A stretch of DNA of 64,000 nucleotides from an uncultured Cohaesibacter sp. (GTDB lineage: Bacteria; Pseudomonadota; Alphaproteobacteria; Rhizobiales; Cohaesibacteraceae), in NCBI RefSeq assembly GCF_963664735.1, contig NZ_OY761553.1:1069303-1133302 (forward strand), in the 5' to 3' direction. The first letter of the stretch is position 1. Every line of letters begins with the position of its first letter. The notes beneath the pieces are model-generated. The model searched no databases. It saw only the letters and a program-made list of their open reading frames with translations, and was not told the origin of the DNA. Shown here in pieces: positions 44,710-54,232 of this stretch. Both the position numbers and the translations under genes were made by a program.

Positions 44710-44725
44710 ATCAAGAATATTCGAT
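44710..44725. promoter_or_regulatory. Candidate ArsR-type operator upstream of aqpS-arsC
   Basis: ATCAA-N6-TCGAT is an imperfect dyad 78 bp upstream of the aqpS start, resembling ATCAA-N6-TTGAT boxes bound by ArsR proteins. A second hairpin, CTCGCC/GGCGAG (44673-44678 with 44687-44692), lies in the leader. Both are by inspection only. Confidence 0.35.
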
Positions 44726-44807
44726 ATATCTGAGCTATAATCGCTACGTCAAGCCCAAACATTCAGATTTCTGATTTATTCGCAGAACGTAAAGGGCCGT
44801 TCGTTGA

Positions 44808-46151
44808 TCAACTTATCACATTGTTGATGACGATTTGCTGACCTTCTTTCAATTGCGTATCCACCTTGGAATAGCCATCTGCTGACAGGATCAAAGGTTG
44901 AATGGCCGTGCCTGTTATTCCCGAAAGCAAGTTGTTTGAAATGATGAACTTGCACCCTTCGATTTGAGCGGAATAGCCTATTCCGACATCAGCATCTCGC
45001 ACGAGATTTCCCGAAACAACAAGGTCCCGAAGATATTGTCCGTGGCCGATCAGGATGCCGAAAGAGCGCACAGATTCGATGGTGTTGCCGGTTATTGTGC
45101 TATCAGCTTCAGCATAGATGCCGATTGCCAAGGATCGGTTTTCAATCTCCTTAAGGATATTGCGAACCAAATTGCCTTGTATCACGCACAAACGACCTCC
45201 CTCATTGAAGTTTGTCGCAGATATGCCAACCACAGCACTGTCGATCAGATTGCCGGAAATGATGGCTCCATCGAAAGCGAATTCGGCATAGATGGCTGTT
45301 TCGCCCAGCTTGGTGCAGGCATTATTCTGGATCTGTACATTTGATGTGCTGTTTGCTCGTATTGCAGAAAAAGCACAATCGGAAACCATATTTCCGCTAA
45401 CAATGACATCCCCCGAACGGAACAGGTTGATCCCGTTTCCATTCTGCCCGGTTCCTCCATTTTTAGCCGCGATGAGTTCTATTCGGTTGCTTCTTATGAG
45501 GCTTCCGTCATGCCCCTTTTCAGATCGCCAAACCTGAATGCCATTGTTATTGCATCGACGCACAATATTGGCGTGAATATCCAACCCGTGCGAATCGTTA
45601 CTGAAGATGCCCGTTGCTTCAATTTGCTCGATGACATTTTCGAAGATCTGCCCGCCGCTTCTTTCTAGATGAAGCCCATTGGCATTGCTGTCGGATAATT
45701 GGCAGTTTTCAATCCGGATATTCTTCAAGTCTGTGCCATTAATTAGGCCGCGTTCTTCTGACAAAGCCGCTTTTTTTCCAGAAATGAAGAGGCCAGACAA
45801 AGTGAGAGAATTAAGATTTGAAGCGAAAAAGCCAGACTCTTGACCAATGAGGAAAATTTGAGCCTGATCAGGGTAACTGAAAAGCGTAAGCCCCTCGGGC
45901 AGGTTTATCCTTCCTACAAGATAGTCACCCTTTGGCAGAAAGAGCGGCAGGCCGGCGTTTGCAGCCTTGTCAATTGCAGCCTGTAAGGTCTTCGTCTGGA
46001 TGTTGGGATCACCGGGAACGAGCCCCTCCTCTGCCGCATTCAAGCATGTTTTGAAAGTTTGCTTTGAAACAGGTTTGGCGTCAGAGTCTTTTGTGCCTAA
46101 CAAGCCAACTCCAGCAACGCCCACAAGAAGAGTTCGCCTGCTTTGGTCCAT
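44808..46151 (-). CDS. Tat-exported right-handed parallel beta-helix repeat protein
   Basis: A 447-residue protein. The N terminus has a twin-arginine signal (QSRRTLLVGVAGVGLLG). The body is a series of roughly 20-25-residue coils rich in SGN, NGI and ISGN turns (for example IIRSN, VIVSGNMV, IQNNACTKLG), as in pectate-lyase-like right-handed beta-helices. It belongs to an alphaproteobacterial group of twin-arginine repeat proteins of unknown role (TIGR03808-like). GGAGGG precedes the ATG. It is the last gene of a minus-strand unit with a chain-length regulator and a glycosyltransferase, so it may trim, epimerise or bind the exopolysaccharide in the periplasm. No catalytic residues can be assigned. 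Confidence 0.8.
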   Translation of the reverse strand: MDQSRRTLLVGVAGVGLLGTKDSDAKPVSKQTFKTCLNAAEEGLVPGDPNIQTKTLQAAIDKAANAGLPLFLPKGDYLVGRINLPEGLTLFSYPDQAQIFLIGQESGFFASNLNSLTLSGLFISGKKAALSEERGLINGTDLKNIRIENCQLSDSNANGLHLERSGGQIFENVIEQIEATGIFSNDSHGLDIHANIVRRCNNNGIQVWRSEKGHDGSLIRSNRIELIAAKNGGTGQNGNGINLFRSGDVIVSGNMVSDCAFSAIRANSTSNVQIQNNACTKLGETAIYAEFAFDGAIISGNLIDSAVVGISATNFNEGGRLCVIQGNLVRNILKEIENRSLAIGIYAEADSTITGNTIESVRSFGILIGHGQYLRDLVVSGNLVRDADVGIGYSAQIEGCKFIISNNLLSGITGTAIQPLILSADGYSKVDTQLKEGQQIVINNVIS

Positions 46152-46182
46152 AGAGGCCCTCCGTTTGCCCTAAATGCCAGCG

Positions 46183-47664
46183 TCAGTCTTTACCGCCTTC
46201 GCTAACCTCGGCGCCATCTGCCGTAACCAGTTTAGCGACATTGTCTTTAACCGGTTTTTCCGGTTTGACCTTGCGGCTTGCTGGTGAGATCAGTTCTTTC
46301 GACAAAACAATCGCAATTCCGAAGAACAGACTGGCTATGGCAACCACGATTAACACCAGAGACTTGTTCGGGAAGACTGCACTGTGACTGGGGCGCGCCT
46401 CCTGAATGATTTCTGCATCAATAGTGGATGGGCCTGTTGTTCTTCTGATGTTGGATTCACTCCTGCGCGAGACGTAGTTTTCATAAAGATCGCGCTTGGA
46501 TTCAGCCTCTCGCTCCAAAATGCTCAATTTTGCCTGAGCCGCACTTTTATCGTCAGATAGCGCCTTCACCTTCGATAGATCTTTTTCCAGAGAGGCGACG
46601 CGTTTTTTGGCAATCTCGGCTTCAGCCTCCAATTGCATAACCAGCCGTTTGTTCGCGGCAACCAACTCTGCCTCAATGCCTTTCAGCTCGGCTTTTGCCT
46701 GAAGCAAAGACGGATGGCTCGATTGATAGGTTGTCTGCAATTGCGAAATGCGTTGTTTTAGCAAGATCTTTTGTTGATTGAGATCCTGCAGATATTTTCC
46801 ATCTGTCTGGTCTGCTTTGGATAAGGTGCCGCCACCTTTAAGCATGCGCTGCGCCAGTTCGGCTCGCGCCTTTACCTCTGCATATTCCGTGCGAGCCATC
46901 GTCAACTGTGTGCTCAACTCGGAAATCTGCTGGACTGTAAGCGTTTCACTGTTACGGGAGAGAACGATTCCGGACTCTTGGCGGAACTTCTGCAACTCGT
47001 TTTCCGCAGCCTCGGCCTGTTTTCTGAGCTCTTCGGTTTGTTGGCCTAGCCATGCATCCGTTCCACTTAATTGATCATTCTGACGCTCGGTTTGTCGGCG
47101 CATGTAGGCTTGGGCGTAACCATTGGCCAATTTCGCAGCCAACTCGGGATTTGTTGATTCAAAACCGACAGAGAGCACACGTGTATTGGCTACCGCAGCA
47201 AAGTGACGGCTTTTTTCCAGCTTTTCCAATATCTGCTCATTAAGGGGCAAGGACGTCTCAGAACTCAGCCTGAGTTTCTTTTTAAGCTTGTCCAATTCCG
47301 ATTCAGCCCTAAGGCTGGGGTTATACTCGGGCACATCTTCCAACTTCAGCTCTTTTGCGACATCCTCGGAAATGTCTTTCGAAAGCAAGACCTGCAACTG
47401 CGAGCGCACGTCCAGCTCACTCATGTTAGAAGTTTGGTATCCGTTGCTCCCCTCCACCTGAGGCCTGGTAAAAGCATCTCGATGCTTTTCGATCAATATC
47501 AAAGCAGTTGCTTCATACCGTGGTAGTGTCACTTGCAGATAGGCATAGGCACCGCCGAGCGCAACGAGCAAAAACAGCATAAGAAGCCATTTAGCTCTGT
47601 AAATTGCTCTGAACAAATCACCTAATTCAACGGCATCAGAAGCTGAGGAACCAATTTCATCCAT
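46183..47664 (-). CDS. Exopolysaccharide chain-length regulator (Wzz/GumC family)
   Basis: A 493-residue polysaccharide co-polymerase. It has a membrane segment near residues 25-45 (WLLMLFLLVALGGAYAYL), a long periplasmic coiled-coil part (about 190-400, many AEAE/LEKDL heptads), a proline-rich DAEIIQEARPSHSAVFPNKS motif and a second membrane segment (about 430-455). The cytoplasmic tail of about 40 residues has no Walker motifs, so there is no built-in tyrosine kinase; a separate kinase would be needed if one is used. It controls chain length of the polymer made by the neighbouring Wzy-type protein. Confidence 0.9.
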   Translation of the reverse strand: MDEIGSSASDAVELGDLFRAIYRAKWLLMLFLLVALGGAYAYLQVTLPRYEATALILIEKHRDAFTRPQVEGSNGYQTSNMSELDVRSQLQVLLSKDISEDVAKELKLEDVPEYNPSLRAESELDKLKKKLRLSSETSLPLNEQILEKLEKSRHFAAVANTRVLSVGFESTNPELAAKLANGYAQAYMRRQTERQNDQLSGTDAWLGQQTEELRKQAEAAENELQKFRQESGIVLSRNSETLTVQQISELSTQLTMARTEYAEVKARAELAQRMLKGGGTLSKADQTDGKYLQDLNQQKILLKQRISQLQTTYQSSHPSLLQAKAELKGIEAELVAANKRLVMQLEAEAEIAKKRVASLEKDLSKVKALSDDKSAAQAKLSILEREAESKRDLYENYVSRRSESNIRRTTGPSTIDAEIIQEARPSHSAVFPNKSLVLIVVAIASLFFGIAIVLSKELISPASRKVKPEKPVKDNVAKLVTADGAEVSEGGKD

Positions 47665-47813
47665 CGTATTTCTTAGCCCTTCTCCGGCCGAATAACTCTA
47701 TTGATTTTGTGATGCGCAAATGGATTGCGTTGAAACAGGAAAGCGCATCAAAAATGACGGACTCTAAATAAATTCTTTGGCATTTCGGCCAACATTTTAA
47801 TCTTAATAAAACC

Positions 47814-48938
47814 TTACCTCAAACTGTTTTCGTAAAGATGGTAAATACCATTTGCCATTGTTTCCTGACTGAAATAATCCATAATACGGCGTTGCAATAG
47901 TTTGCTACGGTGGCGGAATTCCTTCTCGCTAGCAATGAAAGCATTCATCTTTTCTGCCAGAAGTTCAGCTGATGCTGGCGGGATCATGATGTGTTTCAAA
48001 TCCCCCACGATTTCGGGAATCCCACCAACGTCAGTAACAATGACGGGCATTCCTGCCGCGGCGCCCTCCAATACGATATAGGGCAAAGATTCATTGAGTG
48101 ACGGGATGACGAGACAGCGCCCTTTTGCAAAGGCTTCTCTAGCTGGCATTTCACCCAGAAAAGATACCTGATCATCAAGACCGGCTTCCTCTACCATGGT
48201 GCGGTATTTTGCCTCGTCCGGCCCCTTGCCGACGATCGCAGCCTTAACTCGTTGCTCCCCACCTTCTGAATTGATGATCTCTATTGCCTTGATGAAAAAT
48301 TGAATACCCTTCAGATCTCTCAGCTCTCCGATAAACAGAAAATCACTCGCGCCCGCCTCCGTGTTAATCGGCAGAAATTCATTCTTTGACACACCATTGT
48401 GAACGACCGACGAGGCACAACCGATTTCTCCCACAACCTGCAGATACCTGTCTCTGCTGAATGCGCTCTCAAAAATCATGCCATCGGTCATTCGGCGCAA
48501 ATAGCTCTCTGTCCGCAGAAACAAGAACCCCTTCAGGCTCGCAGGATTGTAATGCAAGCTGCCACCGTGAGGGGTATAGATAACAGAGCAATTTGCATTG
48601 TTTTTCTTCAGTTTTCTCCCGGCCAGACGGGCATATGCCCCGCCTTTTGCTCCATGCCCATGGATGACATCCACTTGTAGGGTCATTGCCAAATTCTTAG
48701 CCTCTCGAATCGCGACAAAATCCCGTATGCCCGGCATTTTCTCCATCAGGCAACGATGGATGCCAAGACTGCAACAACCGGCCAAATTTTCCAGTTCATT
48801 TTCGGCACGAGCAGACCCTGTGTGGGCATCACACAAGATTCCAACGTCATGCCCATCGTTGGTGAGCGATTTTGTTAGGTCACAAACATGACGAAAAAGG
48901 CCGCCTGCAGGAGCTCTAAATATTTGTAATATCTTCAT
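47814..48938 (-). CDS. Glycosyltransferase family 4
   Basis: A 374-residue GT-B enzyme from ATG 48938 (MKILQIFRAPAGGLFRHV); a longer frame adds 30 residues unlike GT4 N termini. Features: VDVIHGHGAKGG, FLFIGELRDLKGIQFFIKA opening the nucleotide-binding half, and the retaining EX7E motif in NESLPYIVLEGAAAGMPVI. It adds one sugar of the exopolysaccharide repeat unit on the cytoplasmic side. It is the only ordinary glycosyltransferase in this cluster, besides the priming enzyme, so either the repeat is very short or others lie outside the window. Confidence 0.92.
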   Translation of the reverse strand: MKILQIFRAPAGGLFRHVCDLTKSLTNDGHDVGILCDAHTGSARAENELENLAGCCSLGIHRCLMEKMPGIRDFVAIREAKNLAMTLQVDVIHGHGAKGGAYARLAGRKLKKNNANCSVIYTPHGGSLHYNPASLKGFLFLRTESYLRRMTDGMIFESAFSRDRYLQVVGEIGCASSVVHNGVSKNEFLPINTEAGASDFLFIGELRDLKGIQFFIKAIEIINSEGGEQRVKAAIVGKGPDEAKYRTMVEEAGLDDQVSFLGEMPAREAFAKGRCLVIPSLNESLPYIVLEGAAAGMPVIVTDVGGIPEIVGDLKHIMIPPASAELLAEKMNAFIASEKEFRHRSKLLQRRIMDYFSQETMANGIYHLYENSLR

Positions 48939-49121
48939 TTTAAGAACCCGGTGCCGATTAAACCAATACAATCCAAAAGTATTTGAGACATTTAGACGCG
49001 GAAAAAACCATGCATTTATCAGAAACAATTAGATATAAAAGAGTCAGTTTAGCTCGAATGCGTTCCTTGCCAGCGTGACGAGTAATGAATATAACTTTGT
49101 ATTTATTCGAGGCCTTTATAG

Positions 49122-50198
49122 ATGTTTTCTGATGCTTTTATAAGATGCCGGGCAAAGTGTCTTCTGATAAAGGCCGGGCTAAACTTAATTTATTTTTCTG
49201 GGCTTCACAGATTCACCCCCCAAAGCATCAAGGGCGAAGGAGCAATTTTCATGCTTCATCGCATCGAAAAAGACAGGCCTTCCGGTTTCAGTCCCAATTC
49301 CATTCTTTCCGTTTCTCCTCAGTTTCTTGAGGAAACAATCAGGCATGTTCTTGATGAGAACATGGATATCATCCCTATTTCTGAAGTGCCAGAGCGGCTT
49401 AAGCATAATTCTGGCAAAAGGCGGTTTGCCTGCTTCACTTTTGATGACGGCTACCGGGACAATCTAAAACTCGCTTATCCGATCTTCAAAAAATACAATG
49501 TGCCCTTCACTATCTATGTTCCCTCCGACTACGCCGAAGGCGAAGGAGAGCTTTGGTGGGTTGCTCTTGAACACCTTATCGCAAATAGCGAAGAAATTGA
49601 CTGCGAGATCTATGGAGAAATGCGCCATTGGACTTGCAGGACAACACATCAGAAATATGATGCCTTCTCATCTCTTTACTGGTATTTCCGCAGCATCAAC
49701 GAAGCTAGAATGCGAACCATTATCCGAGATATGTGCGAAGAGGCACAACTTGACATTTCGTCGGTTTATGCCGATCTGATAATGACTTCAGATGAAATTT
49801 ATAAACTCGCCCAAGACCCGCTGGTTTCAATCGGCGGTCACACTGTTTCCCATAGCGCCATAGCCAATCTGGACAGAGATCACGCAATATTTGAAATTTT
49901 GAATGGATCTAGAAAGCTCGAAGCTAACCTTCATATGAAAATTGAGACATTTTCATATCCATATGGCAACCAGGAAAGCGCCGGACCAAGAGACTTTGAA
50001 CTCGTTAAACAGTGCGGCATCAAAACCGCTGTCACCAGCAGAAAAGGCCTTGTTTTTCGAGAGCATGTCGACCACTTGACGGCGTTGCCTCGTGTTTCCC
50101 TAAATGGCAACTATCAATCCATCCGGTATGTAAAAACCTACCTTAGCGGACTTCCATTTTTCATTTTTAACCGATTTAGAAAGCTCGATGTGAATTGA
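49122..50198 (+). CDS. Polysaccharide deacetylase (NodB/CE4 family)
   Basis: A 358-residue CE4 enzyme. Motif 1 TFDDGYRDN carries the catalytic base and metal Asp (Asp108-Asp109), motif 2 SIGGHTVSH supplies the metal His240 and His244, and SYPYGNQ is motif 3. No signal peptide is evident; a hydrophobic stretch at about 13-28 might anchor it. It would remove N- or O-acetyl groups from an exopolysaccharide or its lipid-linked precursor. It is on the opposite strand from the GT4 gene, with 183 nt between them. Confidence 0.9.
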   Translation: MFSDAFIRCRAKCLLIKAGLNLIYFSGLHRFTPQSIKGEGAIFMLHRIEKDRPSGFSPNSILSVSPQFLEETIRHVLDENMDIIPISEVPERLKHNSGKRRFACFTFDDGYRDNLKLAYPIFKKYNVPFTIYVPSDYAEGEGELWWVALEHLIANSEEIDCEIYGEMRHWTCRTTHQKYDAFSSLYWYFRSINEARMRTIIRDMCEEAQLDISSVYADLIMTSDEIYKLAQDPLVSIGGHTVSHSAIANLDRDHAIFEILNGSRKLEANLHMKIETFSYPYGNQESAGPRDFELVKQCGIKTAVTSRKGLVFREHVDHLTALPRVSLNGNYQSIRYVKTYLSGLPFFIFNRFRKLDVN

Positions 50199-50389
50199 TC
50201 TACGGGTAGTATTCACCATAAGTCTGATTTCATTCGTGCGTTTCGATTTTGTGAACTAGCTTTTCAAGACGATGCATGCCAATGATTACAATAATAGTGA
50301 TACTATTTGATCTCGCCCTCAATCATTTCAGTTTTACTTTGGAGCCCACGTTAAATATCCAATCGGAATAGACCAAGCCCCAGCACAAC

Positions 50390-51781
50390 ATGCCGGATTG
50401 TGCCCAAAAGATGCAGAAATTTAGTAACATACTCCTGCTAGGCCACCACTCGGCCGGCGGATTTCAGCAAATCCTAATGGCTTCAGTCATGGTAGTGGGC
50501 GCGCGTATTGTTGGCGGAGTGATCGGCTTGATCACACAACTTTTTGTGGCCCGCTCACTCGGAGCGGAAGCTTTGGGCAACTATTTCTATTCAATCAGTC
50601 TGGTTATTGTTCTTTCGGTAGTCGGAGGACTTGGGTATCCTTCCATTGTGACGCGTTTTGTTGCGGGTTTTAAGAGCTTTGGCGACTCTCCAATTTCCTT
50701 AAGGCAGTTTTCCCGCCAAAGCAGGTTCGACATTACAGTCTCGACCATATGCTTTGCGCTCTTGACGTTGGCGGCGTTTCTTCTGTTGAATGACGGTATC
50801 AGTCGGCGAACGCTTTGCCTCTTCATTGTACTCGCTTCGGCGCCAATTTTTACGCTCGGAAGCCTAAACACCAGCTTGGCAATCGCTCACAAGAAATTCG
50901 CGCTGGCTTACCTGCCGTTACTCTTTTTTCAACCGGCTCTCATTCTCCTCTCTGTTTTTTTGATGTATTGGCTCTTGCCCGACTTCAACGAAGTCTATCT
51001 GGTAGCCAGTCATTGCCTGATCGTGAACGCACTCATCATCTATCAGCAAGTTCGTTTGAATATAGTAGAAAGAGACACTCGCAACACAGCGCAAGAAACG
51101 TCCGATCGTCCAGACTTGCTAAATGCCAATGTGAAATGGATTTTGCGACGACACGCATTGCCGATGGTCATCGCCACGCTTTTTGTAAGTTCTTTTAGCG
51201 ACTTGAACCTGATCATTTTGGGCTCTCTGCTTTCCGAAAGCGAGTTAGCTGTGTTTGGCACAGGATTGAAGATCGCGCTGTTCATGGCATTTGCCATTCA
51301 GGCCATACACCAGCTCGTCTCCAGAGATCTTGCAGACACGCTGAAAGACGTTGACATTCGCAAGACAAACACGGTTGTGAAACAGGCAAATCTGCTCTCT
51401 GTTCTTTGCAGCTTTTTTGCCTTGAGCGCCGTCATTCTATTCGGCAGGCAAATTCTGTTGGCATTTGGAACAGAATTTGAGCAAGGCTACCATAGCCTTA
51501 TTATTCTGATGGTTGCACAAGTTATCAGGGCAATCGCCGGACCGGGCTTGCAAATTCTCACGATCAATAGCCTGGAGAGGAATGGCCTGCCAATCTTTGT
51601 CGGCAGCTTTCTCTTCCTGCTATTGGCAAATCTGGTGCTTGTGCCGATCTTTCATTTAGAAGGTGCTGCTATTTCTGTTTTGTTCGTGACAGCTTTCTGG
51701 TCGCTGGGGCTTGCAATCATCACCTTTAGAAAAACGGGTCTCAACACAATTTGTTTTGTGCCTTTCATAAGAAAGCACTGA
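50390..51781 (+). CDS. Polysaccharide flippase (Wzx-like, MOP superfamily)
   Basis: A 463-residue membrane protein with about twelve to fourteen segments. The N-terminal repeat MVVGARIVGGVIGLITQLFV and ARSLGAEALGNYFYSIS is typical of oligosaccharide flippases that move lipid-linked repeat units across the inner membrane. It follows the deacetylase by 191 nt on the same strand. Together with the O-antigen ligase-like polymerase and the Wzz-type protein it completes a Wzx/Wzy/Wzz set. Confidence 0.9.
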   Translation: MPDCAQKMQKFSNILLLGHHSAGGFQQILMASVMVVGARIVGGVIGLITQLFVARSLGAEALGNYFYSISLVIVLSVVGGLGYPSIVTRFVAGFKSFGDSPISLRQFSRQSRFDITVSTICFALLTLAAFLLLNDGISRRTLCLFIVLASAPIFTLGSLNTSLAIAHKKFALAYLPLLFFQPALILLSVFLMYWLLPDFNEVYLVASHCLIVNALIIYQQVRLNIVERDTRNTAQETSDRPDLLNANVKWILRRHALPMVIATLFVSSFSDLNLIILGSLLSESELAVFGTGLKIALFMAFAIQAIHQLVSRDLADTLKDVDIRKTNTVVKQANLLSVLCSFFALSAVILFGRQILLAFGTEFEQGYHSLIILMVAQVIRAIAGPGLQILTINSLERNGLPIFVGSFLFLLLANLVLVPIFHLEGAAISVLFVTAFWSLGLAIITFRKTGLNTICFVPFIRKH

Positions 51782-51818
51782 AAATGTCTGCTTGCAGACG
51801 CCCTTAGGTCTAGCTGTT

Positions 51819-53000
51819 TCATTTTCTGTTCGAACTTTTTCCAAGCAGCCTGCGAAGGCCTTTCAAAATTCTATACACAGCGGCTTTCAAGGTTTCATTC
51901 CGCTTGATGAAACGGCGTCCAACCATGGATAATCGAATGGTGCAGGCTCCGATGTAGCCGGCAAACGTGAAGGGAATGATCGAACACAGCATTGCAACCG
52001 ATTGATTTGTCAGGCGGTTTTTGTAAGTCTCATCGCCATAACCGAAGTCAAATGACACCGCGCCGGATGCTATACATGTTTTGAACACATGGTGATTGAG
52101 CAAGCTACCCGGAGAGCAACGCACGAACTCAGCCTGTTCATATGCGATCTGGTACTGAACCCATCTCTCCTTACTGCACACGAGATATAAAACGGCCAAC
52201 GGCCTTTCTTCTAAGGATAGGGCATAAACGCGAATAGTTCCGTCTTTGGCCCCACTGATTGCTGCATTTTTCAGAAACTGACAATAGAATTCGTTACCGA
52301 AAGGGTTCAGAGCCCCCCGATCAAGCAACTGGGCGTTTTTCCACTCAGTTAACGATTGAATAGTACGCTCTATCGCTTCAGGCTCCACTATATGCTCATA
52401 GCGAACTGTTCCGGATCGCCGCAGCTTTTTCTCCCTGCGTCTCAAATTCTGCAGCATATGAGAACGAAAAATGTTCTTTTCGATATAAGTCCAATCCTCT
52501 GAATTTTGGTAATTGTGCGCACTGTCAGTTTCCTGCGTTGTACAACAATGGGCAAAGGGATTGGATTTATCGACAAAATTTTCAGGCTGCTTATGCGCAA
52601 GAACCAAGTCTACGGATGGCAATAATGCTCTGCATTTCTTCCAAACGATTCGGACCTCGGACGTTGTCAACGATGAAAAGAGTGAGGGGCTTAAACAGGG
52701 CGTGTTATAGTCGCTCAACTCCCACCCCAACCAACCAAGACAATTGATCCCAAGCTTTGTGAAGCATACCAGAGGCATGACACCGACAAGAGCTTGGTCT
52801 TTATAAATTGCAATTAGAACAGGATGTCGCCCCATTTTAATTTCATAGTCTATGCAATTGCTAAGCCATACAGCCGACTGGAAGGCGGTCGTGGCCCAAC
52901 ATTCTGATTGCGACAAGATCTCTCTCATTGAAACGGGATTTTCAACTAATGCAAACACCGCATCATCGAGCAGCGAAGCATCTGATTTCTGACTGGACAT
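51819..53000 (-). CDS. FemAB/GNAT-type acyltransferase of an exopolysaccharide locus
   Basis: A 393-residue protein from ATG 53000 (AAAGG 8 nt upstream), 10 nt after the O-antigen ligase-like gene. It has a duplicated GNAT fold of the FemAB/CelD (BioF2-like) kind: FQSAVWLSNCID, PVLIAIYKDQALVGVMPLV in the first lobe and RVYALSLEERPLAVLYLV with FDFGYGDETYKNRLTNQ in the second. The latter motif is typical of proteins in Gram-negative exopolysaccharide clusters. It may acylate the sugar repeat, complementary to the deacetylase. Confidence 0.82.
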   Translation of the reverse strand: MSSQKSDASLLDDAVFALVENPVSMREILSQSECWATTAFQSAVWLSNCIDYEIKMGRHPVLIAIYKDQALVGVMPLVCFTKLGINCLGWLGWELSDYNTPCLSPSLFSSLTTSEVRIVWKKCRALLPSVDLVLAHKQPENFVDKSNPFAHCCTTQETDSAHNYQNSEDWTYIEKNIFRSHMLQNLRRREKKLRRSGTVRYEHIVEPEAIERTIQSLTEWKNAQLLDRGALNPFGNEFYCQFLKNAAISGAKDGTIRVYALSLEERPLAVLYLVCSKERWVQYQIAYEQAEFVRCSPGSLLNHHVFKTCIASGAVSFDFGYGDETYKNRLTNQSVAMLCSIIPFTFAGYIGACTIRLSMVGRRFIKRNETLKAAVYRILKGLRRLLGKSSNRK

Positions 53001-53010
53001 CGTTTGCCTT

Positions 53011-54231
53011 TTAACCTGCATTAGGTTGTTTGACGCTGACGGCACTCATCATTCCCCATAGTAGGCCGATAATGAGAAACAGATGGCGCCAATGGTCGCT
53101 ATCGATGATCACGCTTTCCAATATCACGGCGACATATGAAGCATAGGTGACTATAAGAAGATTTTGAAACGCGCTGGTTTTCAAAGAAGCTGCGAGTCCC
53201 CTGATGAGCGTTAGCACTATCAGATAAATGAATAGAAACCCACCTAACCAACCAGAGTTCAAGAACATGCTTAGATAGACATTGTGAACATCGAGCGAGT
53301 CATTTCCCATATAGGCAAAACTTCTGGCCCCTATGCCCAAAGGATGCTCCATAGCAAGTATCAAGGCCCTATGCTGAGCTTCGAACCTGTCTGTATCATA
53401 GTTCTGCATGATGGAAGCGCGATCGGAAAGCTGGCTTTCCAGCCGTTGAGATTGAGAAACAACAAAAACGGCTCCAGCGAACAGCACGATACCGAAAAAA
53501 CCTGCAACAACCAGCCGTCTTTGCAGACGAGCCGATTTGCTGGCGACGAAGAGAAGATAGCCCCAGATGATAAAGGAAACGGCAAAGTTGCCCCAGGCCC
53601 CTCGAGAGAAGGAAAGCAAAAGCCCCATGGCAAGCACGGCGATTGCCATCAGCTTGGGGAGAACCCAACCAACACGACCGGTAATAACACTGTTGATGAG
53701 ATAGAGCGTCGCGGGAACGAGAAAAGCACCAACCACATTTGGATCTTTGAACAGGGCTTTGGGGCGTCCATACAGTTGCAGGATGTCGGCCAGTCCTCCC
53801 GGCACCAAGCCAAAATATCCACACAACATCAATAACGCGCTTGCAACGGCAGCTATCACATAACCCGAGTAGATCAGTTTCACACGTTTGGCAGGCTCCA
53901 CTCTGACATAGGCTGCGAACAGAACGGAGGTCAGGCTCAGAAACACTGTCACCAGAATATGCTTAAGCGAGATTGAGCTCTGCTCCCATGCCAAACTTGC
54001 CAGTATTCCACCACTAGCGATGAGTAACCATAGAACCAGCAGGGCAACCAAAGACCGATCCAGCGACAGCATACCTGCCATGGGCATGGCAAAGATCAGC
54101 ACTATTAACAACAGATCATAGGGTGCTGGCTCGTAAATCACGGTGCCACTCAAGACGAGCGCCAGCCACAAAATTGCGGTAAGCAACTGCTGTAACGTCA
54201 AGCCGTTTCTGGCTGATGGGCTCACCGTCAT
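53011..54231 (-). CDS. O-antigen ligase/polymerase family membrane protein (Wzy-like)
   Basis: A 406-residue protein with about eleven membrane segments and a large loop between segments (about 270-310: AMEHPLGIGARSFAYMG, DVHNVYLSMFLNSG), the conserved region of the O-antigen ligase fold. The HN...G pattern is where WaaL and Wzy proteins act on lipid-linked sugar. In this locus polymerisation of repeat units is more likely than O-antigen ligation. Its ATG comes 1 nt after the stop of the priming transferase gene. Confidence 0.88.
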   Translation of the reverse strand: MTVSPSARNGLTLQQLLTAILWLALVLSGTVIYEPAPYDLLLIVLIFAMPMAGMLSLDRSLVALLVLWLLIASGGILASLAWEQSSISLKHILVTVFLSLTSVLFAAYVRVEPAKRVKLIYSGYVIAAVASALLMLCGYFGLVPGGLADILQLYGRPKALFKDPNVVGAFLVPATLYLINSVITGRVGWVLPKLMAIAVLAMGLLLSFSRGAWGNFAVSFIIWGYLLFVASKSARLQRRLVVAGFFGIVLFAGAVFVVSQSQRLESQLSDRASIMQNYDTDRFEAQHRALILAMEHPLGIGARSFAYMGNDSLDVHNVYLSMFLNSGWLGGFLFIYLIVLTLIRGLAASLKTSAFQNLLIVTYASYVAVILESVIIDSDHWRHLFLIIGLLWGMMSAVSVKQPNAG

Positions 54232-54232
54232 A

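Noticed and set aside
53284-53835. Plus-strand frame of 183 codons opposite the O-antigen ligase-like gene
   Set aside because: It is very polar, as expected for the antisense of a membrane protein gene, and has no start signal.
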